Part shown: positions 7,561-14,239 of the stretch, in pieces
Numbering within the stretch: position 1 is the first letter of the stretch
How the letters are laid out: each line of letters begins with the position of its first letter
Origin: CAZIXN01 sp039180415
GTDB taxonomy: Bacteria > Planctomycetota > Phycisphaerae > Phycisphaerales > Phycisphaeraceae
Direction of reading: 5' to 3'
Length of the DNA stretch: 15,470 nucleotides
NCBI GenBank assembly: GCA_039180415.1
Contig: JBCDDH010000080.1
Span: 1 to 15,470 of the forward strand
Translations under genes and position numbers: made by a program
The notes under the pieces: generated by a model
Seen by the model: only the letters and a program-made list of their open reading frames with translations
What the model was told of the DNA's origin: nothing
Database searches by the model: none

Positions 7561-8724
7561 TCAGGCTGAGGGCCGACGACGCAACATCAATCCACTCAAA
7601 CCCAACGCCACCGCCAGCCCACCCGGCTCCGGCACATCCAACCTCGACATATCCGGCGGCCCCGCCCGGTCTCCCCAGTTGTTCAACACTCGATTCAACT
7701 CCTCCTGATCCACCGACGCCGTCGCAAACGGCTCGGCGTTGGCCTCGAACGGCCGCGGCAGCCCCCAATTGTTCAGCACCAGATTCAGATCGCCCTGCTC
7801 GACCTGGCCCGAGTCGTTGTAGTCGCCGGCGAGGCCGGGCACCACCAGGCTGGTGCTGAACTCAAACGCAAGGAAGTCTTCCAACACAAAACTGTTTTCG
7901 CCGTGGAGCGCGTCGAACGCGGCCTGATCAAACTCGATGGTCAGCTCAGGCCAGATCTCCTCCGTCAAACCTTGTAAACCGATCACGGGCAGGTTCTCGC
8001 CAGAGCGATCGGGCGGGGGGAACGAAAACGTGTTGGTCCCGATGATCGCCTGTGCTTCGGAGAAGAGCGTCTCGCCGACGTTCTGCAAGCGCGTCGCGCT
8101 GGAAAACGCGTTGGCCTCGAGCTCAAGACGAAACGGCTCGTCCGGCTCGACGAGTACGCTCGGCAACACGTACTGCCCTTCCGCCGGGTCCACGCCGAGC
8201 GTCCGCGTCTCGTCGAAAACTTCCGCCCCGTCGGAGTCGTAGGCCCGCATCGTGACGTTCGCGATCGCGTTCTGGGTACCGAAGTCGGCCATCGCGTACG
8301 GCACGAATAGCGTCGCCGGGTACCGGTCCGAGACGAACGGCGGAGGGCTCTTGAAGATCAGCCGCGAATGGACGCTGAGGACGCCGGTCGCGCTCGCCCG
8401 GACGAAGTTCCCCGACGTGCTGACGTCGTTGGCCTGTCGCGAGGCCGTCTGTACGTCAACAAAGATGCTCCCTTCGTAGACGATGTTCAAGTTGGCCAGG
8501 CTCTGGCCGGTTAGCGTCGAACCTTCGCTAACGAACTGCTGATCCAGCATCGCCGTGGTGGTGTCTGCGGTCACGGTGAAATCCAGAAACTCCGGAGTCT
8601 TCCCCGCCTCGACGCGCAAAAACCCGCCGCCGCTCGCCCCGGGCACCGCCTGCGCGACGGCCGCCGGTGCCGCCCCCATCGCGAGCACAATCCCAACCCA
8701 ACGTCGATGAAGAACCCCGACCAT
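7561..8724 (-). CDS. PEP-CTERM protein with dockerin-like repeats
   Basis: An exported surface protein of 387 residues from the ATG at 8724, which has GGGAG (8732-8736) at 7-nt spacing. An ATG at 8751 would add nine residues but lacks this site. Signal peptide is about residues 1-25 (HRRWVGIVLAMGAAPAAVAQA). The middle (~30-290) is an unrecognised beta-rich ectodomain. Near residues 300-350 there are two dockerin type I-like half repeats, GDYNDSGQVEQGDLNLVLNNWG (split by the D-x-N-x-S pattern) and ASVDQEELNRVLNNWG. The first has the Asp/Asn calcium-loop pattern; the second is degenerate. The C-terminus (364-387) is a PEP-CTERM sorting signal: VPEPGG, a hydrophobic segment, then RRR. In known PEP-CTERM systems exosortase recognises this tail and the protein reaches the outer surface. 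No exosortase gene is in the window. The ligand or function of the ectodomain is unknown. Confidence 0.85.
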   Translation of the reverse strand: MVGVLHRRWVGIVLAMGAAPAAVAQAVPGASGGGFLRVEAGKTPEFLDFTVTADTTTAMLDQQFVSEGSTLTGQSLANLNIVYEGSIFVDVQTASRQANDVSTSGNFVRASATGVLSVHSRLIFKSPPPFVSDRYPATLFVPYAMADFGTQNAIANVTMRAYDSDGAEVFDETRTLGVDPAEGQYVLPSVLVEPDEPFRLELEANAFSSATRLQNVGETLFSEAQAIIGTNTFSFPPPDRSGENLPVIGLQGLTEEIWPELTIEFDQAAFDALHGENSFVLEDFLAFEFSTSLVVPGLAGDYNDSGQVEQGDLNLVLNNWGLPRPFEANAEPFATASVDQEELNRVLNNWGDRAGPPDMSRLDVPEPGGLAVALGLSGLMLRRRPSA

Positions 8725-8817
8725 GGCCTGGCTCCCAATGGCGGACAACACTTGCCAATCACCGACCCCGAGTCTAAACCGACGCAGGCCCCATCCACGC
8801 TAGGGAAAGCCCGGGCG

Positions 8818-8982
8818 CCCCTCGCCACCCCATAGCGCACTCGCAGCGCTTCCCTGCTTAGCGTCATCGTCTCCAACAGCGCCAGCGCGATGAGTCCCAA
8901 CGCCTCCCCGAGTAACGGACCCCGCCGCCCCAAACAACACCGGTTAAAGGTCCAGCGCCACCGTGTCCACAGCCCCGCCGCG
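8818..8982 (-). pseudogene. decayed C-terminal fragment of a dihydrofolate-reductase-like gene
   Basis: Read on the minus strand, this stretch matches the last ~55 residues of the intact DHFR-like gene at 12785-13303. It begins AAGL, shifts frame by one base into VDTVALDL, meets TAA (8944-8946) where the intact gene has Gln, continues PVLFGAAGS, then shifts again into LLGEALGLIALALLETMTLS and RVRYGVARG. The intact gene reads VDEVVLDLQPVVFGAG, LFGETLELTALKLLEMTLLS and RMRYAVARG. Two frameshifts, an internal stop and loss of the terminal stop show that it is not functional. Only the C-terminal third is present. It abuts the stop codon of the membrane protein gene (8983-8985), so the breakpoint lies there. 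Confidence 0.75.
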
Positions 8983-9240
8983 TCAAGACGCGCGTACATT
9001 CAACGCCACCGCGACATTCGCGATCAACCACGCCGACGCCGCGCACAACTGCAGTCCGTCCCCGATCGACGTGATCCCGTAAGCGAACACGCTGCAGATC
9101 CAGCACAGGCTCGCCGCCGTCTGCCCCAGCCATTCCACCCGCAACACCTGGCCCCACCACGCCGGCCGCCCCCCCGACCTCACGGGCATCTGTACGGCAG
9201 GATTCTCCGCCACCGACATCTCTGCTTCGCGAGTCAACAT
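8983..9240 (-). CDS. small two-helix membrane protein, coupled to the flavoprotein gene
   Basis: An 85-residue protein of unknown function. The ATG at 9240 has a strong ribosome binding site, GGAGAGGAG, ending 5 nt upstream. The stop codon of the upstream flavoprotein (9234-9236) lies inside its first codons, so the two genes overlap by 7 nt and are probably translationally coupled. A second in-frame ATG at 9219 is weaker. A polar N-terminus (1-25) is followed by AWWGQVLRVEWLGQT and two predicted membrane helices (about 36-56 and 62-81) joined by the short turn SIGDG. There are three cysteines (46, 49, 66). The segment WLGQTAASLCWICSVFAYGI looks strongly constrained. Position after the oxidoreductase suggests an accessory or anchor role for it; this is inference from context only. 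The ribosome binding site, coupling and helices make it a real gene despite its size. Confidence 0.72.
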   Translation of the reverse strand: MLTREAEMSVAENPAVQMPVRSGGRPAWWGQVLRVEWLGQTAASLCWICSVFAYGITSIGDGLQLCAASAWLIANVAVALNVRAS

Positions 9241-10370
9241 ACGCACTCCTCTCCGCAACACGACAAGTCGTCGAGGTACATCCCCCAGTTTCGATACAAC
9301 TCCAGCCGCTCGGCCGGCAAACCCAACGAATCCGCGATCGCCTTGGCCACCACCGCGAACCGCTGGCGGTACTTGTAAATGAAACAGAACACCTGGTCGC
9401 CCTGACGCACCGCCGGCCCGCACAGGAACAACCCCGACACGATCGTGGACTCGTCCCGGTCGCTCAGCAGCGGGTAACCGTCCTGCCTGCGCCGCTCGAA
9501 TAAATCCGCCACCAACCCGTGCCCACCCACAAACCCCCCGGCCAAGATCGGCCGCGTGTCCGCCCGGAACCAACGCCCGTCCTCCGTCACCACCGAATAC
9601 CCTTCCCCGTCCGATTCCCGCTCCACCGTGTCTACCGCCGCCTGCGGCACCATCGCCACGTGCTCCCGGAACCGCGGCTGCCGCATACGCATCCGCGAAT
9701 ACGTCGACGGCCCCAAACTCGGGTCGGAACTCTTCGACTCCCACGCCTCGCCCCGGTCCAACACAGTCACTTCCTTGCCGTGCACCGACAGGTAGTACGC
9801 CGCGTCGATCCCGCTCTCGCCCCCGCCGATCACGACAAAATCATCGCCCTCGAGCTCGTCGTACCGCGCGATCGTCGCCGTATGCCGGCAAAGCTCGCTC
9901 CCCGCAAAGCCATTGAGTTGCGGATACTGAAACTCGCCGGCGGCCCACACCACGTGCCTCGCCCGCAGCGTCTTCTCATCCGTATCGATACAAAACTCGT
10001 CGCCGATCTTGGTCACCCGCTGCACGTTCGTTTTTTCCCGCACCGGCAACTCAAAATGCTTCGCCACCCCCCGCAGGTGGGTCGCGTACTGCAGGCCCGT
10101 CGGGTGCTCCGTCTGGATGCTGTATCCCGGCGACACCCCGATCGCCACCGAGTTCAGGTCCAGCATCCCGACCGAGTTACTGGGGAACGACGGCGTGATC
10201 AGCCGCGTCTCCGCCGGCCACGACGCGAACGAAGCCCCCACCCGGTGTCGATCCAGCACCACAAAATCTCTCACCCCCGCGTCCTTCAGCGCAACCGCCA
10301 CCCCCACGCCGGCCGCCCCGGCCCCAACGATAACCACGTCCAACGTCTCGCCCGGGCCTGCCTTCACCAT
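9234..10370 (-). CDS. FAD/NAD(P)-dependent oxidoreductase with cysteine-rich C-terminal tail
   Basis: A 378-residue cytoplasmic flavoprotein of the FMO/CzcO-like or pyridine-nucleotide-disulfide oxidoreductase type. The FAD-binding Rossmann motif is VVIVGAGAAGVGVAVAL (12-28), a WAAGEFQYP motif (142-150) separates the domains, and a second Rossmann motif VVIGGGESGIDAAYYL (179-194) binds NAD(P)H. FLCGPAVRQGDQ (315-326) closes the FAD site. There is no CxxC redox motif in the body. Instead the last residues are SCCGEECVC, with Cys at 371, 372, 376 and 378, a possible metal-binding or redox-active tail. The ATG at 10370 follows a weak GGTGGTGA. The gene is first in an operon with the small membrane protein and has a promoter overlapped by a Fur/Zur-like palindrome about 100 nt upstream. 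Substrate is unknown; a role in metal or sulfur redox is inferred from tail and operator. Confidence 0.78.
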   Translation of the reverse strand: MVKAGPGETLDVVIVGAGAAGVGVAVALKDAGVRDFVVLDRHRVGASFASWPAETRLITPSFPSNSVGMLDLNSVAIGVSPGYSIQTEHPTGLQYATHLRGVAKHFELPVREKTNVQRVTKIGDEFCIDTDEKTLRARHVVWAAGEFQYPQLNGFAGSELCRHTATIARYDELEGDDFVVIGGGESGIDAAYYLSVHGKEVTVLDRGEAWESKSSDPSLGPSTYSRMRMRQPRFREHVAMVPQAAVDTVERESDGEGYSVVTEDGRWFRADTRPILAGGFVGGHGLVADLFERRRQDGYPLLSDRDESTIVSGLFLCGPAVRQGDQVFCFIYKYRQRFAVVAKAIADSLGLPAERLELYRNWGMYLDDLSCCGEECVC

Positions 10371-10466
10371 GAACGCGTCACCACCGATCTAACCGCAAAA
10401 ACGGCCGCCTCGAAAATCTCCCGGAAGCCCTCCTAGGGGCACCGAAAGCCCAGCAAGGCTCCGGCA

Positions 10467-10492
10467 CAAAATGATAATTAATTCTCATATTG
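10467..10492. promoter_or_regulatory. 26-bp palindromic operator, Fur/Zur-like
   Basis: The core ATGAtAATTAATTcTCAT (10471-10488) extends to C-A-A on the left and T-T-G on the right. Of 13 base pairs in the dyad, 11 are symmetric; the exceptions are A10470/A10489 and T10475/C10484. The AT-rich ATGATAAT...ATTCTCAT arms are the kind bound by Fur-family regulators (Fur, Zur), though the centre has two bases between the 7-mers rather than one. It stands out from the surrounding GC-rich DNA. It lies between the divergent flavoprotein and thioredoxin-fold genes and covers the predicted promoter of the former, so repression is the likely mode. Confidence 0.6.
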
Positions 10493-10498
10493 AATCAA
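10471..10498 (-). promoter_or_regulatory. promoter of the flavoprotein operon
   Basis: On the minus strand TTGATT (plus-strand 10493-10498) serves as the -35 element, with a 16-nt spacer (10477-10492), and TATCAT (10471-10476) as the -10, five of six bases. The palindrome spans the whole spacer and the -10 box, a standard arrangement for a metal-dependent repressor. Leader length to the ATG at 10370 would be about 90-95 nt. Confidence 0.5.
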
Positions 10499-10616
10499 CC
10501 GCGCTTCACCCCGCCCCCGCCCCCGCAGACGGCGGCAGCGGCGCCTCGCGGTGAAAAACCCGAGCCGGCAACCGTCTTAGCTGCGGTACATTCGTGGTTG
10601 CTTCGGGAGGCTTCAG

Positions 10617-12554
10617 ATGAAGTATCGATCTCTTTTCGGCGTCGCTTTGGGGTGCTTCCTTTGCGCGATGGCTTCCAGCACCGCGGCGGAGGATGCGGTT
10701 TCCGGAACGTTCGAGGTGCGGGCGGTCGACGCCGACGGGAAGCCGGTCGCGGGCGCGGTGGTCACGACATTTGTGAGTTGGTCGCAGCCGCCGTTCTACG
10801 AATCGTTGGACGGCGCCGAGGCGCTGCGGACCGATCGGGACGGCCGGGCGTCGGTGTCGGCTGAAGCTCTGTTCCGCTACGGACGGATCGCTGTGCCGTT
10901 AGTGGTATGGGACGAGGCGGGTCGGCGGTTAGCGGTGGCCAAGTTCACGCCCGAGACCGCGACGGGGCAGCGCGACCTGACACTCGAACCGGCCTGCCGG
11001 ATGACCGGGCACATCACGAGCGCGGCGCTCGAAGAGCTCGGCGCGGCGATCACCTGGACCAACACCTACGTCTACCTGGACGGGCTTCGCCCCATGTCGG
11101 CGGAATCGAGCGATGGCCAGATCGAGTTGTTTCTCCCGCCGGGTAAGTACCGACTGGTTTCGTACGGCACCAACATCTACGGCAAGACGCTGCACACGGA
11201 GATCGCGACCGGGGAGACCGCAAAACACTTCGACCTCGACCTGCCCGCGCACCGGTTGATGCATCTCTACGGCCAACCCGCGCCGGAGCTCCGGCAGATC
11301 AAGGGCTGGAAGAACGGCGGGCCCGTGGCGCTCGAGCAGCTGCGCGGCAAGGTCGTGCTGCTCGATTTCTGGGGGGTCTGGTGCGGACCATGCCTGAACG
11401 GGATGCCGAAGCTGATGGAGTGGCACGAGAAGTACGCCGACGACGGCCTGGTCATCATCGCCGTGCACGACGACTCGGTGGAGAAGATCGAGGAGATGGA
11501 CGCGAAGCTCAGGCGGGCGCGGCAGCAGCTCTGGAACGGCAGAGACCTGCCCTTCCTCGTCGCGCTCGACGGCGGCGGGCAGACCGAAGTCCCGGGCACC
11601 GACGGCCGAGCCGAACGCGGCGCGACCACGGCGTTCTACGGCATCGACGCGTGGCCGACGACGCTCCTGATCAACCGCGACGGCGTGCTGGTCGAAGAGT
11701 TCCACCCGGGTAGCGAAGACGCCGAAGCGAAGCTGCGCCGACACCTCGGGATCGGCGAAGACGCGGTCCGAAAGACGGCGTGGCGTGAAGCGTTCGACGC
11801 CGTGTACCGCTTGGACGAGGACGAGGTCGTCAAACGCGTCGCGCCGCCGTTCATTCCGGAGCGGCTGACGTACTACCAGTCCGAGCACGCCGGCCAGGCC
11901 CGCCGCATCGCCGAACCACCGGACCGGTTCGTTTTTCACGTACAGCCGGACGGGTCGGTCAAGCGTGGGGGCCTGAGCTTCGGCGGGGCCGACACGCTGC
12001 GGCACGTGCTCGGCTGGCTGGGGCTGAAGCGGTACGAGCTCGACGGCGACGCCGCGCTGCTGGATGCACCGGTCTTGCCGGGCGACTGGGTGATCCGCGA
12101 CGACGCAACGATCGCGGCGAAGCTCACCGCGATGGAATCGGTCGCCGCCGAGGCGGGCCTGGCGGTGGCGTTCGAACTGCGGCACGTGGAACGCGACGTG
12201 GTAGTCGCAGCCGGCGTCCTCCGGCGGCCGCAGAAAACCGTGAAGGTTTCGGCGGTAGACCCCGAAAACGACGACGAATCGGGCGGCGGCAGCGGCGACG
12301 GCAAGAGGTTCCTCGCCGCGCTCGGGTCGCAGCTGGGCGTCTACATCGACCCGGCGGGCGTGGTGGACCTCGATCAACCGCTCTCGTGGAGCTGGTACCG
12401 CTCGAGCCGGCTACGCGCGGTGCCCGAAGGTAAGCGCGACGCCATGACCCGTGCGGTGTTGGATCGCGTTACCGCGCAAACCGGGCTCCACTTCGAGATG
12501 GTTCGCCGCGAGGTCCCGGTGTGGCACGCCGTGCGTGTCGAACAGGCACGGTGA
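10617..12554 (+). CDS. secreted TlpA-like thioredoxin-fold protein with repeated C-terminal domain
   Basis: A 645-residue exported protein. GGGAGG (10605-10610) precedes the ATG by 6 nt. Signal peptide is residues 1-24 (SLFGVALGCFLCAMASSTAA). Residues ~28-125 and ~126-210 look like beta-sandwich modules of the carboxypeptidase-regulatory/CNA-B kind (VRAVDADGKPVAGAVV; LPPGKYRLVSYG). Residues ~216-380 are a TlpA/redoxin domain: LLDFWGVWCGPCLNGMP with catalytic C256 and C259 (WCGPC) and the cis-Pro motif WPTTLLI (P347). After it come two related ~80-residue segments (459-537 and 561-643), each with a variable start, a W-rich strand and an ending of the type L-x-F-E-x-x-x-x-E/R-x-V/D-V-x-x-x-V, resembling DUF3738-type domains. 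It probably acts as a periplasmic or surface disulfide reductase. The gene is divergent from the flavoprotein operon and its coding strand is G-richer than the plus strand elsewhere. Confidence 0.8.
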   Translation: MKYRSLFGVALGCFLCAMASSTAAEDAVSGTFEVRAVDADGKPVAGAVVTTFVSWSQPPFYESLDGAEALRTDRDGRASVSAEALFRYGRIAVPLVVWDEAGRRLAVAKFTPETATGQRDLTLEPACRMTGHITSAALEELGAAITWTNTYVYLDGLRPMSAESSDGQIELFLPPGKYRLVSYGTNIYGKTLHTEIATGETAKHFDLDLPAHRLMHLYGQPAPELRQIKGWKNGGPVALEQLRGKVVLLDFWGVWCGPCLNGMPKLMEWHEKYADDGLVIIAVHDDSVEKIEEMDAKLRRARQQLWNGRDLPFLVALDGGGQTEVPGTDGRAERGATTAFYGIDAWPTTLLINRDGVLVEEFHPGSEDAEAKLRRHLGIGEDAVRKTAWREAFDAVYRLDEDEVVKRVAPPFIPERLTYYQSEHAGQARRIAEPPDRFVFHVQPDGSVKRGGLSFGGADTLRHVLGWLGLKRYELDGDAALLDAPVLPGDWVIRDDATIAAKLTAMESVAAEAGLAVAFELRHVERDVVVAAGVLRRPQKTVKVSAVDPENDDESGGGSGDGKRFLAALGSQLGVYIDPAGVVDLDQPLSWSWYRSSRLRAVPEGKRDAMTRAVLDRVTAQTGLHFEMVRREVPVWHAVRVEQAR

Positions 12555-12566
12555 CGGTGCGGGCGA

Positions 12567-12587
12567 GCGGAACCGGCCGTGTTCCGC
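12567..12587 (+). terminator. hairpin after the thioredoxin-fold gene
   Basis: GCGGAAC (12567-12573) pairs perfectly with GTTCCGC (12581-12587) around a 7-nt loop, 12 nt after the stop codon. There is no T-run after it, so it is a possible rather than typical intrinsic terminator. The rest of the 230-nt gap to the DHFR stop at 12785 shows no supported gene. A minus-strand hydrophobic stretch (ELIAGSLVLVAGG, around 12620-12665) has no start context. Confidence 0.35.
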
Positions 12588-12784
12588 GGATGGAAGCCAG
12601 CCGTCGCGCAAGCGCGAACGGCAGTTGAACCCGCCGGCAACAAGCACCAACGACCCAGCTATCAACTCAAGCAGCGCGACGCCGCGGAAGTTGGCCGCGG
12701 CGGTGCGTCTCCAGCGCTACAGCACCACATCGGCTCCAGCCCGATCGACCGCACCGTCGGACGGGTCGTTGGCCCACCGCTCCT

Positions 12785-13303
12785 TCACCCCCGCGCCACC
12801 GCATAGCGCATCCGCCGCGCATCCCCGCTCAGGAGCGTCATCTCCAACAACTTCAACGCCGTCAGTTCCAACGTTTCCCCAAACAGCGGCACACCCGCCC
12901 CGAACACCACCGGCTGCAAGTCCAGCACCACCTCGTCCACCAACCCCGCCGCCATGAACGCGTGATACACCGCCCGGCCGCCCCCCACGATCACCTCCTC
13001 CACCCCCGCCGCCTCCAGCGCCGCCAACGCCTCCGCCGGCGACCCCGCCCGCCGCCAATCCGCCACATCCTCTTCCCGCGACGACAGCACCACCTTGTGC
13101 GGCAGCGTCACCCCGTCCGCCATCCCGAACTCCACGATCTGCTCCACCGACGCCCGCCCCGCGACCACGCCCCCCTTCTCACCCGCCGCGTTCGCCCGCG
13201 CACACCACTCCGGCCACGACGCCTCCGGAAAGCTCGGCACCCCCGCCGCGTCCGCGATCAACCCGTCCATCGACACCGAAGCCAGCAACGTCACCTTCAT
13301 CAT
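12785..13303 (-). CDS. dihydrofolate reductase / RibD C-terminal domain family protein
   Basis: A 172-residue cytoplasmic NADPH-dependent reductase of the RibD_C (DHFR-like) family. Visible motifs are the N-terminal strand VTLLASVSMDGLIAD (4-18), VVAGRAS (46-52) where relatives have the MGR-type nucleotide loop, EEVIVGGGRAVYHAF (102-116) with the glycine-rich dinucleotide-binding turn, and LVDEVVLDLQPVVFGAGVPLF (121-141). Length fits the family. GGGAG lies 3 nt before the first ATG (13303) and 6 nt before the second (13300), so the second may be the real start. Small stand-alone members are common in soil and aquatic bacteria and their substrates are mostly unknown, so this is not called folA. 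It is divergent from the YdeI/OmdA gene, 89 nt away. A decayed partial copy of its 3' end lies at 8818-8982. Confidence 0.82.
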   Translation of the reverse strand: MMKVTLLASVSMDGLIADAAGVPSFPEASWPEWCARANAAGEKGGVVAGRASVEQIVEFGMADGVTLPHKVVLSSREEDVADWRRAGSPAEALAALEAAGVEEVIVGGGRAVYHAFMAAGLVDEVVLDLQPVVFGAGVPLFGETLELTALKLLEMTLLSGDARRMRYAVARG

Positions 13304-13392
13304 CGACTCCCGTCAGCGTGCTCCAAGCCAAGCCAGGCCGCACCACCTAAACCATAGCCCCCCAATCCACCGCCCCCGCTAACTTGCCGTCC

Positions 13393-13989
13393 ATGCCCGA
13401 CCCCGATCCCACCAAAACCAAGAGCTTCGCCACCCCCGCCAAGCTCCGCCAGTGGCTCAAAACCAACCACGCCAAACGCGACGAACTCTGGGTCCACATC
13501 CACAAGGTCCACACCGGCACCCCCAGCGTTACCTGGAACGACATCGTCCTCGAAACCCTCTGCTACGGCTGGATCGACGGCGTTAAAAAATCACTCGGCG
13601 ACGACGCCTACCTCCAACGCATCACCCCCCGCAAGCCCCGCAGCGCCTGGTCCAAACGCAACCGGCAACACGCCGAACGCCTCATCAAAGAAAACCGCAT
13701 GCAGCCCGCCGGGCTCGCGCAGGTGGATGCCGCCAAGAAAGACGGCCGCTGGAAAAACGCCTACGGCCCCGCCTCCGAACTCAAAATCCCCCAGGACTTC
13801 CTCGACGCCGTCGCCAAGCACCGCAAAGCCCAGGCCACGCTCGACGCCTGCAACAAAACCAACCGCTACGCCATCGCCTACGGCCTCACCACCGCCAAGC
13901 GCCCCGAAACCGTCCAACGCCGCGCCGACAAGTTCCTCGCCATGCTCAAACGCGGCGAGAAGCCCGACTTCGGCTTCAAAAAGAAGTGA
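13393..13989 (+). CDS. YdeI/OmpD-associated (OmdA) family protein
   Basis: A 198-residue cytoplasmic protein. I use the ATG at 13393; a TTG at 13384 would add three residues, and neither has a clear ribosome binding site. Family hallmarks are KLRQWLKTNHAKRDELWV (17-34), the motif ETLCYGWIDGVKK (54-66), and RITPRKPRSAWSKRN (76-90), matching the typical R-F-T-P-R-x-x-x-S-x-W-S-x-x-N signature. The C-terminus is a lysine-rich tail (MLKRGEKPDFGFKKK). Members are annotated as bacteriocin-protection or OmpD-associated proteins, but the biochemical role is not known. It is divergent from the DHFR-like gene. A degraded copy of its last 17 codons occurs at 14917-14967, on the other side of the lipoprotein gene. 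Confidence 0.8.
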   Translation: MPDPDPTKTKSFATPAKLRQWLKTNHAKRDELWVHIHKVHTGTPSVTWNDIVLETLCYGWIDGVKKSLGDDAYLQRITPRKPRSAWSKRNRQHAERLIKENRMQPAGLAQVDAAKKDGRWKNAYGPASELKIPQDFLDAVAKHRKAQATLDACNKTNRYAIAYGLTTAKRPETVQRRADKFLAMLKRGEKPDFGFKKK

Positions 13990-14016
13990 CCCGTGCCCGT
14001 CCAGCCACGGAAGCCC

Positions 14017-14040
14017 CCCGCCGCCACAAAAAAGGGCGGG
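14017..14040 (+). terminator. possible hairpin terminator after the YdeI/OmdA gene
   Basis: CCCGCC (14017-14022) pairs with GGCGGG (14035-14040) across a loop with a run of six A; an alternative register GCCGCC/GGCGGC (14020-14025 with 14039-14044) is equally stable. It starts 27 nt after the stop codon. There is no U-tract on the plus strand. Weak support only. Confidence 0.25.
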
Positions 14041-14050
14041 CGGCACCAGA

Positions 14051-14127
14051 TGCCACATCTCGCAGTCTTCGACGATGTGTCCTTGGAGGCCGAGTCGGCA
14101 CACGTCACGGAGGACCGTGACGTGTGG
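14051..14127 (+). repeat. hairpin repeat element, copy 1
   Basis: A 77-bp segment that aligns without gaps to 14831-14907, with 62 of 77 positions identical by my count. It contains hairpin A, CACATC (14054-14059) with GATGTG (14074-14079), and hairpin B, CACACGTCACGG (14099-14110) with CCGTGACGTGTG (14115-14126). Hairpin B is a perfect 12-bp stem with loop AGGA. The element lies in the gap between the convergent YdeI/OmdA and lipoprotein genes. It may be an intergenic REP-like repeat or work as a bidirectional terminator. Confidence 0.7.
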
Positions 14128-14239
14128 GCATATGACGTGACGCCATCCCTCAGTCTGCGGTTGAGACGTGGCGCCCGGCAAGCCAATCAATTATGACGGC
14201 GGGTCGTGAATCGCGGTACGCGGCGAAACCTCAACCGAA

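Noticed and set aside
8571..8999. 142-codon minus-strand frame upstream of the PEP-CTERM gene
   Set aside because: Its similarity to the DHFR C-terminus is real but needs two frameshifts and crosses a stop, so it is recorded as a pseudogene; the rest of the frame overlaps the PEP-CTERM start out of frame.
9519..10436. 305-codon plus-strand frame opposite the flavoprotein
   Set aside because: It is Arg/His/Pro-rich without domains, whereas the minus strand has two Rossmann motifs and a coupled downstream gene.
10929..12377. 482-codon open frame antisense to the thioredoxin-fold gene
   Set aside because: The sense strand carries a signal peptide, WCGPC and cis-Pro motifs; the antisense frame has low-complexity Arg/Val/Glu composition.
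12588..12784. Hydrophobic minus-strand stretch ELIAGSLVLVAGG as a small gene
   Set aside because: A stop lies upstream in frame, there is no ribosome binding site, and the frame runs into Arg/Pro-rich sequence; no recognisable family.
13993..14196. Short plus-strand frame across hairpin element copy 1
   Set aside because: The frame runs through an inverted repeat, has no start context, and its counterpart in copy 2 is not maintained as a gene.
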